Of a stretch of 64,000 bases of DNA, positions 7,611 through 17,212 are shown piece by piece; within the stretch, counting starts at the first letter, position 1, and every line of letters starts with the position of its first letter. Source of the DNA: Acidovorax sp. SRB_14 (lineage in GTDB: Bacteria > Pseudomonadota > Gammaproteobacteria > Burkholderiales > Burkholderiaceae_C); contig NZ_MWOK01000001.1 in the NCBI RefSeq assembly GCF_012932145.1, positions 203,166-267,165 on the forward strand, given 5' to 3'. The notes below the pieces were generated by a model, which had not been told where the DNA came from, made no database searches, and was given only the letters and a program-made list of their open reading frames with translations. A program made the translations under genes and the position numbers.

Positions 7611-9299
7611 ATGCTGAAATCCAATGATGACATAAAAGGCGAAACTGATTCAAGTTTTGCAATGAATTCCGCCGATGCAAAAATGGTCAGCCGAATGCGC
7701 ATGGTCTTGGCCGTCTCGGTGCTACTCGCCGTTTTTGTTGACCCCTCAGGTTTGAGCAGCAGAGAAAATTTCACTTGGCTTGTATTTTTCGGATACTTGT
7801 TCCACAGTATATTTATTTATGTTTTCTCCCTGCGCGAAAAGCCATTCTCGCAAAGCATCCTGGTTCACCGACTGGATGTATTGTGGTTTGCGCTTATTGT
7901 TATTTTCACCGGTGGGGTGGACAGTTTTTTCTTTCTGTTTTTTTTCTTCGCCATTCTCACCTCCTCTTTTCGATGGGGTTTCGAAGAGGGTGCTAGAGTC
8001 ACCGTTGCATCGGCCATACTATTTTCTGCATCTGGCTTGGCACTGGAAACGCAAAGCGATTTATCTCGATTATTTTTGCGCACCACCTTTCTGCTGACCT
8101 TCGGCTATATGAGCGTGTACTGGGGCGAATCAAAAGTAAGATTAATGCACCAGCTTAATCTTCTCCGTGATGTAAGTCGCTTATCCAATCCTCGATTTGG
8201 AGTCGATCAAACCATTGTTAACGTACTGGAAAAAACGCGACGGTTTTTCAAGGCCAGAAGCTGTATTCTGGTACTGCGCGATAAAGAGCTTGGCACTTAT
8301 TTTCTTCGCACGATAAAAGACAAAAATTCAACATCAGCGATCAGTGCCGATGCAGTGAATGCAGAAGCCGCTGCGCCTCTGATGGCGGTTTCTGACGACC
8401 ACATCATTGCATACACCAGCCCGCTCTGGCTTTTCTCGTCGTCTTTGTTTCAGAAATCGATGGCCTATGACTGCTCCAGGGAACGATGGGAGAAGCACGA
8501 AGCAGAGTCCATTAAAAATCTCGCTGAAATTCTGGATACTCGGTCCTTCCTCAGCGCACCTTTGTCATTAAGGCGACAACACGGTCGAATTTATTTACTC
8601 TCGCCCAACGAATCATTCAGCAAAGCGGATGCTTTATTTTTAAGCCATATTTTGGCACAAGCCTTTCCTGCCATTGATAATATTGACATTCTCGATAGAA
8701 TGGCTTCAGAAGCCGCACTGCAGGAACGGCACAAAATCTCATTGGATCTCCATGATACTGCCATCCAGCCATACATCGGCTTGAAGTTGGCACTGGGAGC
8801 CATTCGAAACAAGGCTTCTGCCGACAACCCACTTATTGAGGATATTGATAAATTAGCACGGATGGCAGAAAAAGTAATTGGTGATTTACGCCGTTTTGCC
8901 GCGAACTTTAAAAATCGGCACAGCAAAATCGAACCCGTTTTTCTCGTGGCTTTGAATCAACAGGCGGAGCAGCTTAAAGAATTTTATGGAATTGACATCA
9001 GCATTACCATAGCGGGCGAATTCAGGGTAAGCGATCGTTTGGCTATAGAGATATTACAGCTCGTGCGCGAAGGATTGAGCAACATCTGCAAACACACTCT
9101 CGCAGAAAAAGGACATGTAAAAATTCACCATATCAACGAATCCATCAAGATTGAAATTGAAAATGAAAATCAAGGGCACCAGCCTGTAGCTTTCACCCCA
9201 AATTCTCTAAGTGAAAGGGCCGCTGTGCTGGGAGGCAAGCTGCATATTAATCACGGTCCAGATGGCAATACGGTCGTTCACGTTGAAATACCTGTATAG
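7611..9299 (+). CDS. Membrane sensor histidine kinase (HisKA_3 type), degenerate ATP-lid
   Basis: 562 residues. About five to six membrane helices occupy residues 25-172, followed by a GAF-like region (about 190-350) and a HisKA_3 dimerisation helix with SLDLHDTAIQ. His381 is the likely phospho-site and HDxxxQ (381-386) matches the phosphatase motif of NarL-family sensors. The N-box is LVREGLSNICKHT (Asn491), but the usual DxGxG box is replaced by ENENQG, so kinase activity may be weak. It pairs with the LuxR regulator 9 bp downstream. The convergent Tad locus is the obvious candidate target. Start chosen for the AGAGGG ribosome site; base composition is clearly AT-richer than the flanking chromosome. 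Confidence 0.88.
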   Translation: MLKSNDDIKGETDSSFAMNSADAKMVSRMRMVLAVSVLLAVFVDPSGLSSRENFTWLVFFGYLFHSIFIYVFSLREKPFSQSILVHRLDVLWFALIVIFTGGVDSFFFLFFFFAILTSSFRWGFEEGARVTVASAILFSASGLALETQSDLSRLFLRTTFLLTFGYMSVYWGESKVRLMHQLNLLRDVSRLSNPRFGVDQTIVNVLEKTRRFFKARSCILVLRDKELGTYFLRTIKDKNSTSAISADAVNAEAAAPLMAVSDDHIIAYTSPLWLFSSSLFQKSMAYDCSRERWEKHEAESIKNLAEILDTRSFLSAPLSLRRQHGRIYLLSPNESFSKADALFLSHILAQAFPAIDNIDILDRMASEAALQERHKISLDLHDTAIQPYIGLKLALGAIRNKASADNPLIEDIDKLARMAEKVIGDLRRFAANFKNRHSKIEPVFLVALNQQAEQLKEFYGIDISITIAGEFRVSDRLAIEILQLVREGLSNICKHTLAEKGHVKIHHINESIKIEIENENQGHQPVAFTPNSLSERAAVLGGKLHINHGPDGNTVVHVEIPV

Positions 9300-9308
9300 G
9301 GTGGTTCT

Positions 9309-10025
9309 ATGACATTTTCATCAAAACCGATTCGCGTCCTGCTCATAGACGATCACCAGACCATGCTATGGGGGCTTGTCAAACTGATTGAAAGTGAAAA
9401 GCCGCGAATGGAAGTGGCAGGAACCGCAAGAACCGGTGAAGAGGCCCTTGAGAAAATAGGCTCTCTGCATCCGGATGTTATTTTGCTGGATCTTGATCTG
9501 GGCGGAAAAAGCGCTCTCGACATTCTCCCCGCGCTGCTGTTGAATCCTGCCTCGCAGGTATTGATTTTTACCGGAGAACGCAACCAGGCGACGCTCGATC
9601 TGGCAGTTCTTCGAGGTGCACGTGGGATTTTGCGGAAAGACGCATCAGCGGAACAAGTGCTGAAGGCCATCGAAAAAACGGCCGAGGGAGAAATGTGGCT
9701 TGACCGTGAAACGCTCAGCAGGGTGTTCAGGGAATTTACGACTACCAAACTCACCAAAAAATCGAACCCCGAAGCGGAAAAACAGGCCAGCCTGACCCCT
9801 CGGGAAAGAAAAATCATTTATGCCGTTATCGAAGGTAATGGTGCGCACAACAAAGCGCTTGCTGATCGGCTTTTTATATCCGAGCATACCCTGCGAAATC
9901 ATCTGACTGCGATTTACCAAAAGCTGGGCGTCAGCAATCGCCTTGAGTTGTACGTTTACGCATCCAAGCATCAGCTTGGCAACTTGGGTTCTTCGGGCAA
10001 TCCAGATGCGCAGACAACCCCTTGA
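9309..10025 (+). CDS. LuxR/NarL-family response regulator
   Basis: 238 residues. Receiver domain (8-125) with acidic pocket Asp14/Asp15, phospho-acceptor Asp61 (VILLDLDLG), Thr88 and Lys110, then a linker and a LuxR helix-turn-helix at about 168-225 (LTPRERKIIYAVIEG, HTLRNHLTAIYQKLGV). The set of receiver residues is complete, so it should be phosphorylatable. It follows the sensor gene by 9 bp in one operon and ends 33 bp from the convergent tadC. DNA-binding output is expected; control of the Tad genes is inferred from position only. Confidence 0.93.
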   Translation: MTFSSKPIRVLLIDDHQTMLWGLVKLIESEKPRMEVAGTARTGEEALEKIGSLHPDVILLDLDLGGKSALDILPALLLNPASQVLIFTGERNQATLDLAVLRGARGILRKDASAEQVLKAIEKTAEGEMWLDRETLSRVFREFTTTKLTKKSNPEAEKQASLTPRERKIIYAVIEGNGAHNKALADRLFISEHTLRNHLTAIYQKLGVSNRLELYVYASKHQLGNLGSSGNPDAQTTP

Positions 10026-10058
10026 ATTTACCAGGCAAAATGGACAGAACATTCACGC

Positions 10059-10967
10059 TCATCCCTTACCGCCCAACATCGGAAGAAGGGTGCGAATCAC
10101 CTGAATAACTGCAGGTCCCATGATGACCATTATAATGGAAGGAAATATGCAGAGCACCAGGGGAAATAACATTTTTGTAGGCACTTTGGCTGCCATTTCC
10201 TCAGCCCGTACCTGACGTTTATGGCGCAGATCATCGGAAAAAACCCGCAGCGACTCGCCAATGCTCGTTCCAAATTTGTCTGCCTGGATCAGCATTACTG
10301 CAAAAATGCTGATTTCCTCGATACCGGTGCGAAGTGCAAGATTTTGCAATGATTTTTCCCGGGTGCCACCGGCCCTCATTTCCAGATTGGTCAGATGCAA
10401 CTCTTCGGCCAGTGCAACACTTTTGATCTGAATTTCCTCGGAAACTTTGGTCAATCCCGCATCCAGTCCCAGACCGGCTTCCACGCAGACAAGCATCAGA
10501 TCAGCCGCATCGGGAAAGTTTTCAAAAATTTCCTGCTGGCGGCCTTTAATTTTAAAATACAGAAACAAATTCGGTAAATAACAGCCGATCAGAGCTGACA
10601 GCAGCATATAAAACAAGAACGTCGTACCCGTTTTTCCCACGGCTCTGAGCGCTATAAATGCAGCTGCTGAAAATACAATTGGCATCAGTGTCTTGCAGCC
10701 AAAATAAATAATATAAGCATTCTTATATCGAATCCCGGCATTCAAGAATTTGATTCGAAGTGGGGATTTTTCAAAATCACCAGCCGGTAAAGACAACTTG
10801 GCCAATGGACCAGCGATTTTCACAAAGGTTTCTGTCCACCGCGGTTGTTCAGACGGTCCTGCCATGGCTTGCAAACGTTTCTCGGTCTTGCTTGGCACCA
10901 GCCATAGATAAAGTCCGATGAGTCCCAAGGTGACAGAAAAAAATACAAGGTAAGGAAGTAATGACAT
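10059..10967 (-). CDS. tadC: Tad pilus inner-membrane platform protein TadC
   Basis: 302 residues, type II secretion F-domain family. Membrane helices lie at the N-terminus (LLPYLVFFSVTLGLIGLYLW), around 90-140 and at the C-terminus, with the GspF domain at about 150-280. With TadB it forms the inner-membrane platform worked by the TadA ATPase. Two in-frame ATGs (10973 and 10967) follow an AAAGGAA site; the second has the better spacing and was taken. It lies 11 bp after tadB and is the last gene of the locus. Confidence 0.93.
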   Translation of the reverse strand: MSLLPYLVFFSVTLGLIGLYLWLVPSKTEKRLQAMAGPSEQPRWTETFVKIAGPLAKLSLPAGDFEKSPLRIKFLNAGIRYKNAYIIYFGCKTLMPIVFSAAAFIALRAVGKTGTTFLFYMLLSALIGCYLPNLFLYFKIKGRQQEIFENFPDAADLMLVCVEAGLGLDAGLTKVSEEIQIKSVALAEELHLTNLEMRAGGTREKSLQNLALRTGIEEISIFAVMLIQADKFGTSIGESLRVFSDDLRHKRQVRAEEMAAKVPTKMLFPLVLCIFPSIIMVIMGPAVIQVIRTLLPMLGGKG

Positions 10968-10978
10968 TTGCATTTCCT

Positions 10979-11971
10979 TTATACGTGTATCTTTATTATT
11001 TTCCTGAGCATCAGCGCGCCGAAAGCCATCAGGATGAGCATGTACTTGATAATTGAAATGCCGATAGGGTCGGTCCATAACGGCGCCATGAAAGCCGGAT
11101 TCAAGAGATACATCAAGCCAGCCAATGCAAAAGGCATGATGCCCAATATCCAGGCCGACAAGCGTCCTTCCGAGGATAAAATTCTTACCTTTGAAAGCAA
11201 TTTGAGCCGTTCGCGAATCAAGCGGCTCAAATTACCAAGGACCTCGGTCAGGTTGCCGCCGGAGTCGCGTTGAATAAGTACCGATACGATGAAATAACGC
11301 AAATCGGTCAGGGGGATGCGAACGCTCAGGTTTGTCAGCGCCTGCTGCAGCGAAACACCGAAATTAACTTCGTCGTGCACAACACGAAACTCTCCAGCGA
11401 CGGGCTCCGCCATTTCATCGCCCACCATTTGCAAGGCCGATGAGAAAGCATGGCCAGAGCGCAGGGCACGGGTGATCAGATCGAGTGCATCAGGCAATTG
11501 CTTTTCGAACTTGTCCAAGCGGCGTGTTCTTTGATAGCTGACATACAACAGGGGGACCGTTGCAAAGATGGCTCCTACCACTGCCCCCAGCAAGAGCGAC
11601 TGGTGCGCCAGGTAGATCACCAGCGTGAAGCTGATGGCGCCCAGTGCTGCGCAGGTCAGTAAAAGCCTGGATACGGTCCAGCTGAGTCCCGCCTGAAAGA
11701 TGAACCGCCCTAATCCTTCCGCTTTGGCCATGCCCAGCAGAAAACGCGCGATGACGGGCACGTCACTGAGCATTCCCTGTTTCAACAGTTGCGCCTGTTT
11801 GGTGTGATCCGAGGACGCCGAGAGCGCTTGCAAGCGCTTTTCAATTTTCTTGGCCTCGGGACCCTTGTACGACTTCCAGAACAGGTAAACCCCTTCGAGC
11901 AACAAGAGCACCGCCACGAAAACAAGCACCGATATCACAAGGAAGGCGTTGCCGCCAAGGGTTTGCAGCAT
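10979..11971 (-). CDS. tadB: Tad pilus inner-membrane platform protein TadB
   Basis: 330 residues, type II secretion F-domain family. Seen: an N-terminal helix (AFLVISVLVFVAVLLLLEGV), a helix pair at about 105-155, the cytosolic GspF domain (RALRSGHAFSSALQMVGDEM, then RIPLTDLRYFIVSVLIQRDSGGNL) and C-terminal helices. It partners TadC. The start has a strong AAAAGGAGT ribosome site. It lies 11 bp after tadA. Confidence 0.94.
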   Translation of the reverse strand: MLQTLGGNAFLVISVLVFVAVLLLLEGVYLFWKSYKGPEAKKIEKRLQALSASSDHTKQAQLLKQGMLSDVPVIARFLLGMAKAEGLGRFIFQAGLSWTVSRLLLTCAALGAISFTLVIYLAHQSLLLGAVVGAIFATVPLLYVSYQRTRRLDKFEKQLPDALDLITRALRSGHAFSSALQMVGDEMAEPVAGEFRVVHDEVNFGVSLQQALTNLSVRIPLTDLRYFIVSVLIQRDSGGNLTEVLGNLSRLIRERLKLLSKVRILSSEGRLSAWILGIMPFALAGLMYLLNPAFMAPLWTDPIGISIIKYMLILMAFGALMLRKIIKIHV

Positions 11972-11982
11972 GCTAACTCCTT

Positions 11983-13356
11983 TTATTCGTAATGTTTCGC
12001 GGGGTCGAACATCGCATCAGGCAACACCACCCCAAACGAGCGCAAACGCTCCGCAAACTTAGGTCTGACGCCGGTTGCCTGAAAATGGCCTTGCACCTCG
12101 CCTGCTGCACTGATACCGGTTTGCCTGAAGGTGAAGATTTCCTGCATGGTGATGATTTCACCTTCCATGCCGGTGATCTCCTGAATGCTGGTGATCTTGC
12201 GTTTTCCGTCAATCAGCCTCAGCCCCTGGATCACGACCGTAATCGCCGACGCAATCTGCTGACGGGCGGCCTTGTGTGGAAGGTTAAGATTGGCCATGCC
12301 AATCATGTTTTCAAGCCGCGATAAGGCATCGCGCGGCGTGTTGGCATGGATGGTGGTCAGCGATCCTTCATGGCCGGTATTCATGGCCTGCAGCATGTCC
12401 ACCGCTTCAGCGCCGCGAACTTCGCCAATCACGATACGGTCAGGCCGCATCCGAAGGGCGTTGCGCACCAGTGCGCGCTGGGTAATTTCACCCTTGCCTT
12501 CAATATTGATGGGCCGGGTTTCCAGTCGGACCACGTGGGGCTGCTGCATCTGCAGTTCGGCCGCATCTTCGATGGTGACGATGCGCTCTGACTCGGGGAT
12601 ATAGCCCGACAAAATGTTGAGCAAGGTCGTTTTGCCAGCACCGGTGCCGCCCGAGATGATCATGTTGACTTTGGCTTTGCACAGACCTTCCAGCATGAAC
12701 GCCATTTCTGGCGTCAAGCTCTTGAGTTCCATCACCAGGTTTTCCATTCGCAGTGGAATATTGGCAAACCGGCGAATCGACATCATGGGACCGTCTAGCG
12801 CTACCGGCGGAATCACCGCATTGACGCGCGACCCATCTGGCAGCCTGGCATCCACCATGGGGCTGGACTCATCAATGCGCCGCCCTACCAGCGACACGAT
12901 TTTGTCAATGATGCGCAGCAGGTGCTTCTCATCGGTAAAAGTGACGTTGGTCAGCTCCAGCCTGCCCTTGCGTTCCACATAAATCTGCTGGTAGGAATTC
13001 ACCAAGATATCCGACACCGTGGGGTCGGCCATCAACAGTTCAAGCGGCCCGAAGCCGAGCATTTCATGCTGGATGTCGCGGATCAGCGTGCGCCGCTCAA
13101 TGTCATTGATAGCGGCTTGCTCCTCAAGGAGCAGGCGCTCCACCATGGTGGCGATTTCCTGGCGCAGGATGACGGGCGACAAATTCTCCAACGCCGCCAA
13201 GTCAAACTTTTCGACCAGCTTGAGATGCATCTGGCCCTTCAATACCTTGTAGGCCTCACTGGCAACGTGGCCCTGATTCGCATCGTTGACGGCATGAAGC
13301 GGCCGCGGCGCAATGGGTTCTGCGGCGACGGCATTGAGTTTGTCTCGGAAGGACAT
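11983..13356 (-). CDS. tadA: Tad pilus assembly ATPase TadA (CpaF family)
   Basis: 457-residue secretion ATPase that powers Flp pilus assembly. Seen: an N-terminal CpaF-type domain (about 25-130), Walker [10 protein letters not shown] with Lys242, an Asp box ([14 protein letters not shown]), Walker B-type [16 protein letters not shown] near 310, and the His box [14 protein letters not shown]. Length fits the family. The start has a GGAGT site. It lies between tadZ and tadB in the run of minus-strand genes. Confidence 0.97.
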   Translation of the reverse strand: MSFRDKLNAVAAEPIAPRPLHAVNDANQGHVASEAYKVLKGQMHLKLVEKFDLAALENLSPVILRQEIATMVERLLLEEQAAINDIERRTLIRDIQHEMLGFGPLELLMADPTVSDILVNSYQQIYVERKGRLELTNVTFTDEKHLLRIIDKIVSLVGRRIDESSPMVDARLPDGSRVNAVIPPVALDGPMMSIRRFANIPLRMENLVMELKSLTPEMAFMLEGLCKAKVNMIISGGTGAGKTTLLNILSGYIPESERIVTIEDAAELQMQQPHVVRLETRPINIEGKGEITQRALVRNALRMRPDRIVIGEVRGAEAVDMLQAMNTGHEGSLTTIHANTPRDALSRLENMIGMANLNLPHKAARQQIASAITVVIQGLRLIDGKRKITSIQEITGMEGEIITMQEIFTFRQTGISAAGEVQGHFQATGVRPKFAERLRSFGVVLPDAMFDPAKHYE

Positions 13357-13403
13357 TTTTTAACTCCCATTCAATGGAGAAAAACCAAGGGCAGCGCTGT
13401 ACT

Positions 13404-14555
13404 TCATGCCCGCCGAAACAAACGCCCCAGCAAGCTGCGGTTGTCTTCCTGCTTCGGGCTGAGCGACAAGGCGAACTCCGCCAAACTTTTTGTCACCGTA
13501 TTGGAAGATGCCATTTCGGCCAGGGCGTCGCCGTGATTGATCGATGCATTCACTTCTTTGTACGAATTTGGCACGGTGCGAAGGCTGACAGTGCCCAGCG
13601 AGCGCTGAATGCCATCAAGGCTGATGTCTCCCCCTTTTTCAAAGCGGTTGACGATCATCTCGATCTTGTCTTCCGGATAACCCAGCGACTTGAAGACAGC
13701 CAAGAGCTTGCTTGCATTTCGAATACCTGGCAGCCCGGCCTGCAGCACCGGAAAGATGCGGTAAGCCCGGTCCAAGGCCTTGATGGCCATCGTGTCCAGG
13801 GTACGGCCCATGTCCAGCAGCACAAAGTCGTACTGGGTCACCGCCAGACCGAGGATCGTGTCAATATGCTCGGGCTTGATCTCCATTGCTTTGGTCAGGT
13901 CCTCAGGCGCCGCCAAAATGCTGTAGTTGGCAGAAATTTTGACGGTGCTGGCAGAAAGGAAGGATGCATCCAGACGACTGATGTCATGCGCCACATCCGC
14001 CAATGTGGAAGCTGGCTGGCCGTCGTGCACAAAAGACAGGGCATCACCAAACTGCAGATTCAAATCGATCAGCAGAACCGAGTTCGTTTCCGCCAACTGG
14101 TGGGCCAGATTGGTCGCTATGAACGTGGCACCACTTCCGCCTTTGCAGGGCATGAAAGCCAGTACCTTGCCTACGCCCTTGGGTTTGGTTGTGATCAACT
14201 TGGCCGCAATGCGGCTGACAGCTGCCTCCAGCGCCTCCGCGATCACCGGTGAAGGCAGAACTTCGCGCACTCCTGCCCGCATCGAGTTGATCAGGAACTC
14301 CGGCGTCTGGGTCGCGCAGAGCAGAATGACCGCGATTTTGGGATGGTGGGTGGTGACATATTCGACTTGAACCAGTTCGTGTGGGTCGCAGCACATGCCA
14401 TCCACCAGCATCAGGTCTGGCTGCTCTTGTTCAACCACCGCGCGCATCCGGCTCTTTCCACCATCAAAGAGCGTGACGGTGTGCAATTGCGCCTGAAGCA
14501 CCTTGCCCATGTCTTGCAGGTGATTCTTGTTGGGGGAAATAAGAGCGATTTTCAT
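13404..14555 (-). CDS. tadZ: Tad pilus localisation ATPase TadZ (CpaE family)
   Basis: 383 residues. N-terminal receiver-like domain (about 1-125), followed by a MinD/ParA-type ATPase with a deviant Walker A KGGSGATF at about 145-152; ATxx at the end is typical of TadZ/CpaE. Further motifs: SVLLIDLNLQFGDA and FVLLDMGRTLD. In Tad systems it localises the machine to a pole or focus. The receiver-like half has Asp in LMLVDGM but lacks a full acidic pocket, so it is probably not a true phosphoreceiver. Confidence 0.94.
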   Translation of the reverse strand: MKIALISPNKNHLQDMGKVLQAQLHTVTLFDGGKSRMRAVVEQEQPDLMLVDGMCCDPHELVQVEYVTTHHPKIAVILLCATQTPEFLINSMRAGVREVLPSPVIAEALEAAVSRIAAKLITTKPKGVGKVLAFMPCKGGSGATFIATNLAHQLAETNSVLLIDLNLQFGDALSFVHDGQPASTLADVAHDISRLDASFLSASTVKISANYSILAAPEDLTKAMEIKPEHIDTILGLAVTQYDFVLLDMGRTLDTMAIKALDRAYRIFPVLQAGLPGIRNASKLLAVFKSLGYPEDKIEMIVNRFEKGGDISLDGIQRSLGTVSLRTVPNSYKEVNASINHGDALAEMASSNTVTKSLAEFALSLSPKQEDNRSLLGRLFRRA

Positions 14556-14574
14556 TTTGTGCTTTCACTGAAAT

Positions 14575-15024
14575 TCAGGAGCAGACAGCAGCACTGTCAG
14601 GATCTTGTCCCATGACCTCCCTGGGCAGGTATGTAGAAAATCCCGGCATGGGTATCGATCCATAGTTGCTAAAACCGACGGGGGATATCCATTGATAATT
14701 TAGACCATTAATTCGAACATTGACACCAGCGCAATTGGTGTGGTTGCAACTGGTGCTAATGTTTCCAGTTTGGTCATACCAATCAATCTTGACGTTGCTT
14801 GCGGTAAGCTGTGGCAAAAACTTCTTCATGTTGCTCAAAACCACGGTGGCATCTTTGTCACAAACCACCGAAGCGCGGGCACCCCAGCGGGTGGCTTCAT
14901 TAGCCGCATTCCAGGTCCATAACATGCGTGAGAAATCGATAATACCGAGCAAAAACGTCAAAAAGACAATGAGCACCAAGGCAAACTCCACCATGGTAGC
15001 CCCGGCTTGTTTTTGATTTTTCAT
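14575..15024 (-). CDS. TadE-like pseudopilin
   Basis: 149 residues. Prepilin-type N-terminus with GATMVEFALVLIVFLTFLLG (Glu at +5 after the cleavage Gly) and the TadE pattern DFSRMLWTWNAANEATRWGAR. It would be processed by TadV and form a minor pilin-like part of the assembly machine. Cys residues at about 55, 93 and 98 suggest a periplasmic fold. The ATG overlaps the previous gene's stop by 4 bp, indicating translational coupling. Confidence 0.9.
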   Translation of the reverse strand: MKNQKQAGATMVEFALVLIVFLTFLLGIIDFSRMLWTWNAANEATRWGARASVVCDKDATVVLSNMKKFLPQLTASNVKIDWYDQTGNISTSCNHTNCAGVNVRINGLNYQWISPVGFSNYGSIPMPGFSTYLPREVMGQDPDSAAVCS

Positions 15025-15491
15025 GATTGAGCTCGCATGGTTGCACTGATCTCACCAAAAGAAATATCACCTTTGGAATCACCAAAAACAACCCCAAAAG
15101 CATTGGATATCAACGATTTAAATTTGTATCCAGTCACGCTAATGGTGACGACATTGATTGACGGATTGGCACCTTTAATATTCCATTGAATATTTGCAGC
15201 AGGGACATTTTCAAGTTTTAATCCAATAGCCAATGGAAGATCGCCAATACCAGGATTTGGATTTCCATATACAACGAGATTTCTTGCTATAGTTATTTTT
15301 CCTAGATCATTGACTTTTATCGTTGGATCTTGCATGGAAAGATAGCGAGCAGCATCACGCACTGACTTAGTGATAGTGTTGTACTGATAAATGGCACGGC
15401 CAAATTCCGTGGCAATAAATGTCAGAATCAGCAAAAGCGGGAGTATCAAGGCGAATTCAATAATCGCCACCCCATGTTCTTTATTTTTCAT
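15021..15491 (-). CDS. TadE/TadF-like pseudopilin
   Basis: 156 residues. Prepilin-type start HGVAIIEFALILPLLLILTF with Glu at +5, then EFGRAIYQYNTITKSVRDAARYLS, the TadE signature. It sits between tadG and the second tadE-like gene and overlaps the latter by 4 bp. Which of the two corresponds to TadF of the reference locus cannot be decided from sequence alone. Confidence 0.9.
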   Translation of the reverse strand: MKNKEHGVAIIEFALILPLLLILTFIATEFGRAIYQYNTITKSVRDAARYLSMQDPTIKVNDLGKITIARNLVVYGNPNPGIGDLPLAIGLKLENVPAANIQWNIKGANPSINVVTISVTGYKFKSLISNAFGVVFGDSKGDISFGEISATMRAQS

Positions 15492-15500
15492 TTTTACCCC

Positions 15501-16760
15501 TTATTGCACTAGAGAAGGAACGCGAACTCCGTCGGATCCTCCCGGTGATCCAGCCGTAGCACATGGATTATTTTTACCTGCACTGGCATCACTGATGAAC
15601 TCGATCCACATCTTGCTTTTTTTGCCGCTAGCATTTTTTTCTAAAGGGTGAAGCATCAAAAAACACCCAAAGGCCTTCACATTCATAGTGGCGCAATCGA
15701 TTATTGGAGCTGTTATAATTCGACGATTAGCACCCAACTTATGCGTGGCTATGCTACTTGAACTTCCTTGTGTTTTTAGATTTTTAGTATCAGGATTTTT
15801 ATTATCCCCCTCATAGGGATCATTGTTAGCACGGTGGTATTGAAATCCTTTATTTGAGACATCATCGTATCGTCCTAGCATGCTTGACGGAACTGTGTCG
15901 CTACTTTCATACCAAGAATAACCCGTAAGGTCTGGCGTACTGTTTGCGGAACTGTATGAACCTTTATATATTCCAAATCTAGTGTTCCATGCCTCAACGG
16001 CCCCATTGGATTTTCCTGACTTCCCGATATCATTAACTTTTGTAGTTTTACCCGGAAGTCCACACTGACCATTACCAGAAAGTAAATCTTTTATTTCTCG
16101 TGTCCCTCCTCCATTTCCCGTAAAGTCTACCCAACGGAATTGACCGCCGACCTCCACTTCTTCATTATCATTAGTTACGCCCTTAACCCATTCACCCCTA
16201 GTGAATCCCAAGGGATTCGATGGGCTGTATTGGCAAACCCCAACAGGAATTAGGCAATTGGTTTGAGATGGCACTTTGGTGGCTACTGCGAGTGCGCCAA
16301 CACTTTGTGTTTTTCCATAATCTGCATTGCCACTAAATGCCCCCATGGCTTGCAATAGCCAGGGAGCGAATCCAGATTTAATATGCGTGCATTTGACATA
16401 CTTTGCTTTGTCTGTCGGCGTGAAATTGTGACTGTAGCTTCCGGTCAGCGAGTCGCTGAAAGCAATGTCGGTAGCGATGATTCCTGCTGATGCCCCCTGA
16501 AAATGTACTTTGTTGAGATTTCCCGCTGTCATTCCAGCGCTGGCTGCTCGCCCGACGCTACCGCCGTTTGGGAGCGCATCGGGGGCCCCATCCAGCTCTT
16601 GCGCCGCTGCCAAGGCACAACTGTCCATGGCGGTTTGCAACTCCGTCTTCACAATAAAAAGGCGGCCAAAGTCCAGCGCAATCCCCATAAATCCGAGCAG
16701 GAAGAGCAGGGAAAGTGCTACGGTGACAATAACTGCACCTTTTTGACGATGGCGATTCAT
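15501..16760 (-). CDS. tadG: TadG-like pilus assembly protein
   Basis: 419 residues. N-terminal RQKGAVIVTVALSLLFLLGF helix followed by DFGRLFIVKTELQTAMDSCALAAAQEL, the TadG N-terminal pattern, then a long extracytoplasmic region rich in Gly, Ser and Asn with scattered Cys. The classical von Willebrand A module of longer TadG proteins is not evident. Start at 16760 chosen because the upstream extension has no ribosome site and runs into flp1. The C-terminal body looks poorly conserved and may be the surface-exposed or species-specific part. Confidence 0.87.
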   Translation of the reverse strand: MNRHRQKGAVIVTVALSLLFLLGFMGIALDFGRLFIVKTELQTAMDSCALAAAQELDGAPDALPNGGSVGRAASAGMTAGNLNKVHFQGASAGIIATDIAFSDSLTGSYSHNFTPTDKAKYVKCTHIKSGFAPWLLQAMGAFSGNADYGKTQSVGALAVATKVPSQTNCLIPVGVCQYSPSNPLGFTRGEWVKGVTNDNEEVEVGGQFRWVDFTGNGGGTREIKDLLSGNGQCGLPGKTTKVNDIGKSGKSNGAVEAWNTRFGIYKGSYSSANSTPDLTGYSWYESSDTVPSSMLGRYDDVSNKGFQYHRANNDPYEGDNKNPDTKNLKTQGSSSSIATHKLGANRRIITAPIIDCATMNVKAFGCFLMLHPLEKNASGKKSKMWIEFISDASAGKNNPCATAGSPGGSDGVRVPSLVQ

Positions 16761-16834
16761 AATATTACTCTTGGAATAATTTAAATAAACATTGAAATGA
16801 CGCAACTTATGAAGCGCGTCATCTCTAAATTTAA

Positions 16835-17041
16835 TTAAACACAAGCGGCTGAACCAGTCAAGCAGACTCCAACTCTATCAATCCATTTACTAAAATCCGT
16901 CCCAGCCAATGCAGCCATTGCTACAATTAAAGCAATAGAAACTACAGCAATAATCAAAGCATATTCAATAATCTGGGCACCCTCCTCATCTTTTGCAAAG
17001 GAACGGATGGAGTTGTTGACTTGAGTGAGAAATGTGTTCAT
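16835..17041 (-). CDS. flp1: Flp-family type IVb major pilin
   Basis: 68-residue prepilin. Leader MNTFLTQVNNSIRSFAKDEEG ends at Gly21; the mature protein starts AQIIEYALIIAVVSIALIV with the diagnostic Glu-Tyr (Glu26 at +5, Tyr27 at +6). TadV should cleave after Gly21. An unusual C-terminal tail carries two Cys (60 and 67) that could close a small disulfide loop. It is likely the main pilus subunit. The gene has about 170 bp of non-coding DNA upstream, far more than other genes in the locus, hinting at its own promoter or mRNA processing. Confidence 0.95.
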   Translation of the reverse strand: MNTFLTQVNNSIRSFAKDEEGAQIIEYALIIAVVSIALIVAMAALAGTDFSKWIDRVGVCLTGSAACV

Positions 17042-17109
17042 TTGATAGCCTCTTAAAGTTAATAAGTTAAAAATTTAAAAAATTTCCTGCGGCAATAGCA
17101 TTGATGTCA

Positions 17110-17129
17110 CTACATGGATCGCCCTCCTA
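17110..17129 (-). promoter_or_regulatory. Strong Shine-Dalgarno followed by ATG-TAG in the flp1 leader
   Basis: On the minus strand TAGGAGG (17129-17123) is followed at ideal spacing (7 bases) by ATG TAG TGA (17115 onward): a start codon directly followed by stops, 68 bp upstream of flp1. It may be chance, or a ribosome-stalling minimal reading frame in the flp1 leader. The surrounding 170 bp hold no other gene. Confidence 0.35.
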
Positions 17130-17212
17130 TCTAATAATTTGCAAAAATAGAACATTGAATAAATATCCTTGCTTTGTATTTTTTAATAAGTCAACCCTTG
17201 GCTTATGGGTTG

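Noticed and set aside
17191-17209. Hairpin AACCC...GGGTT between the lipoprotein gene and flp1 as a terminator
   Set aside because: A 5-bp stem with a 9-base loop and no T-run after it on the minus strand; too weak to list.
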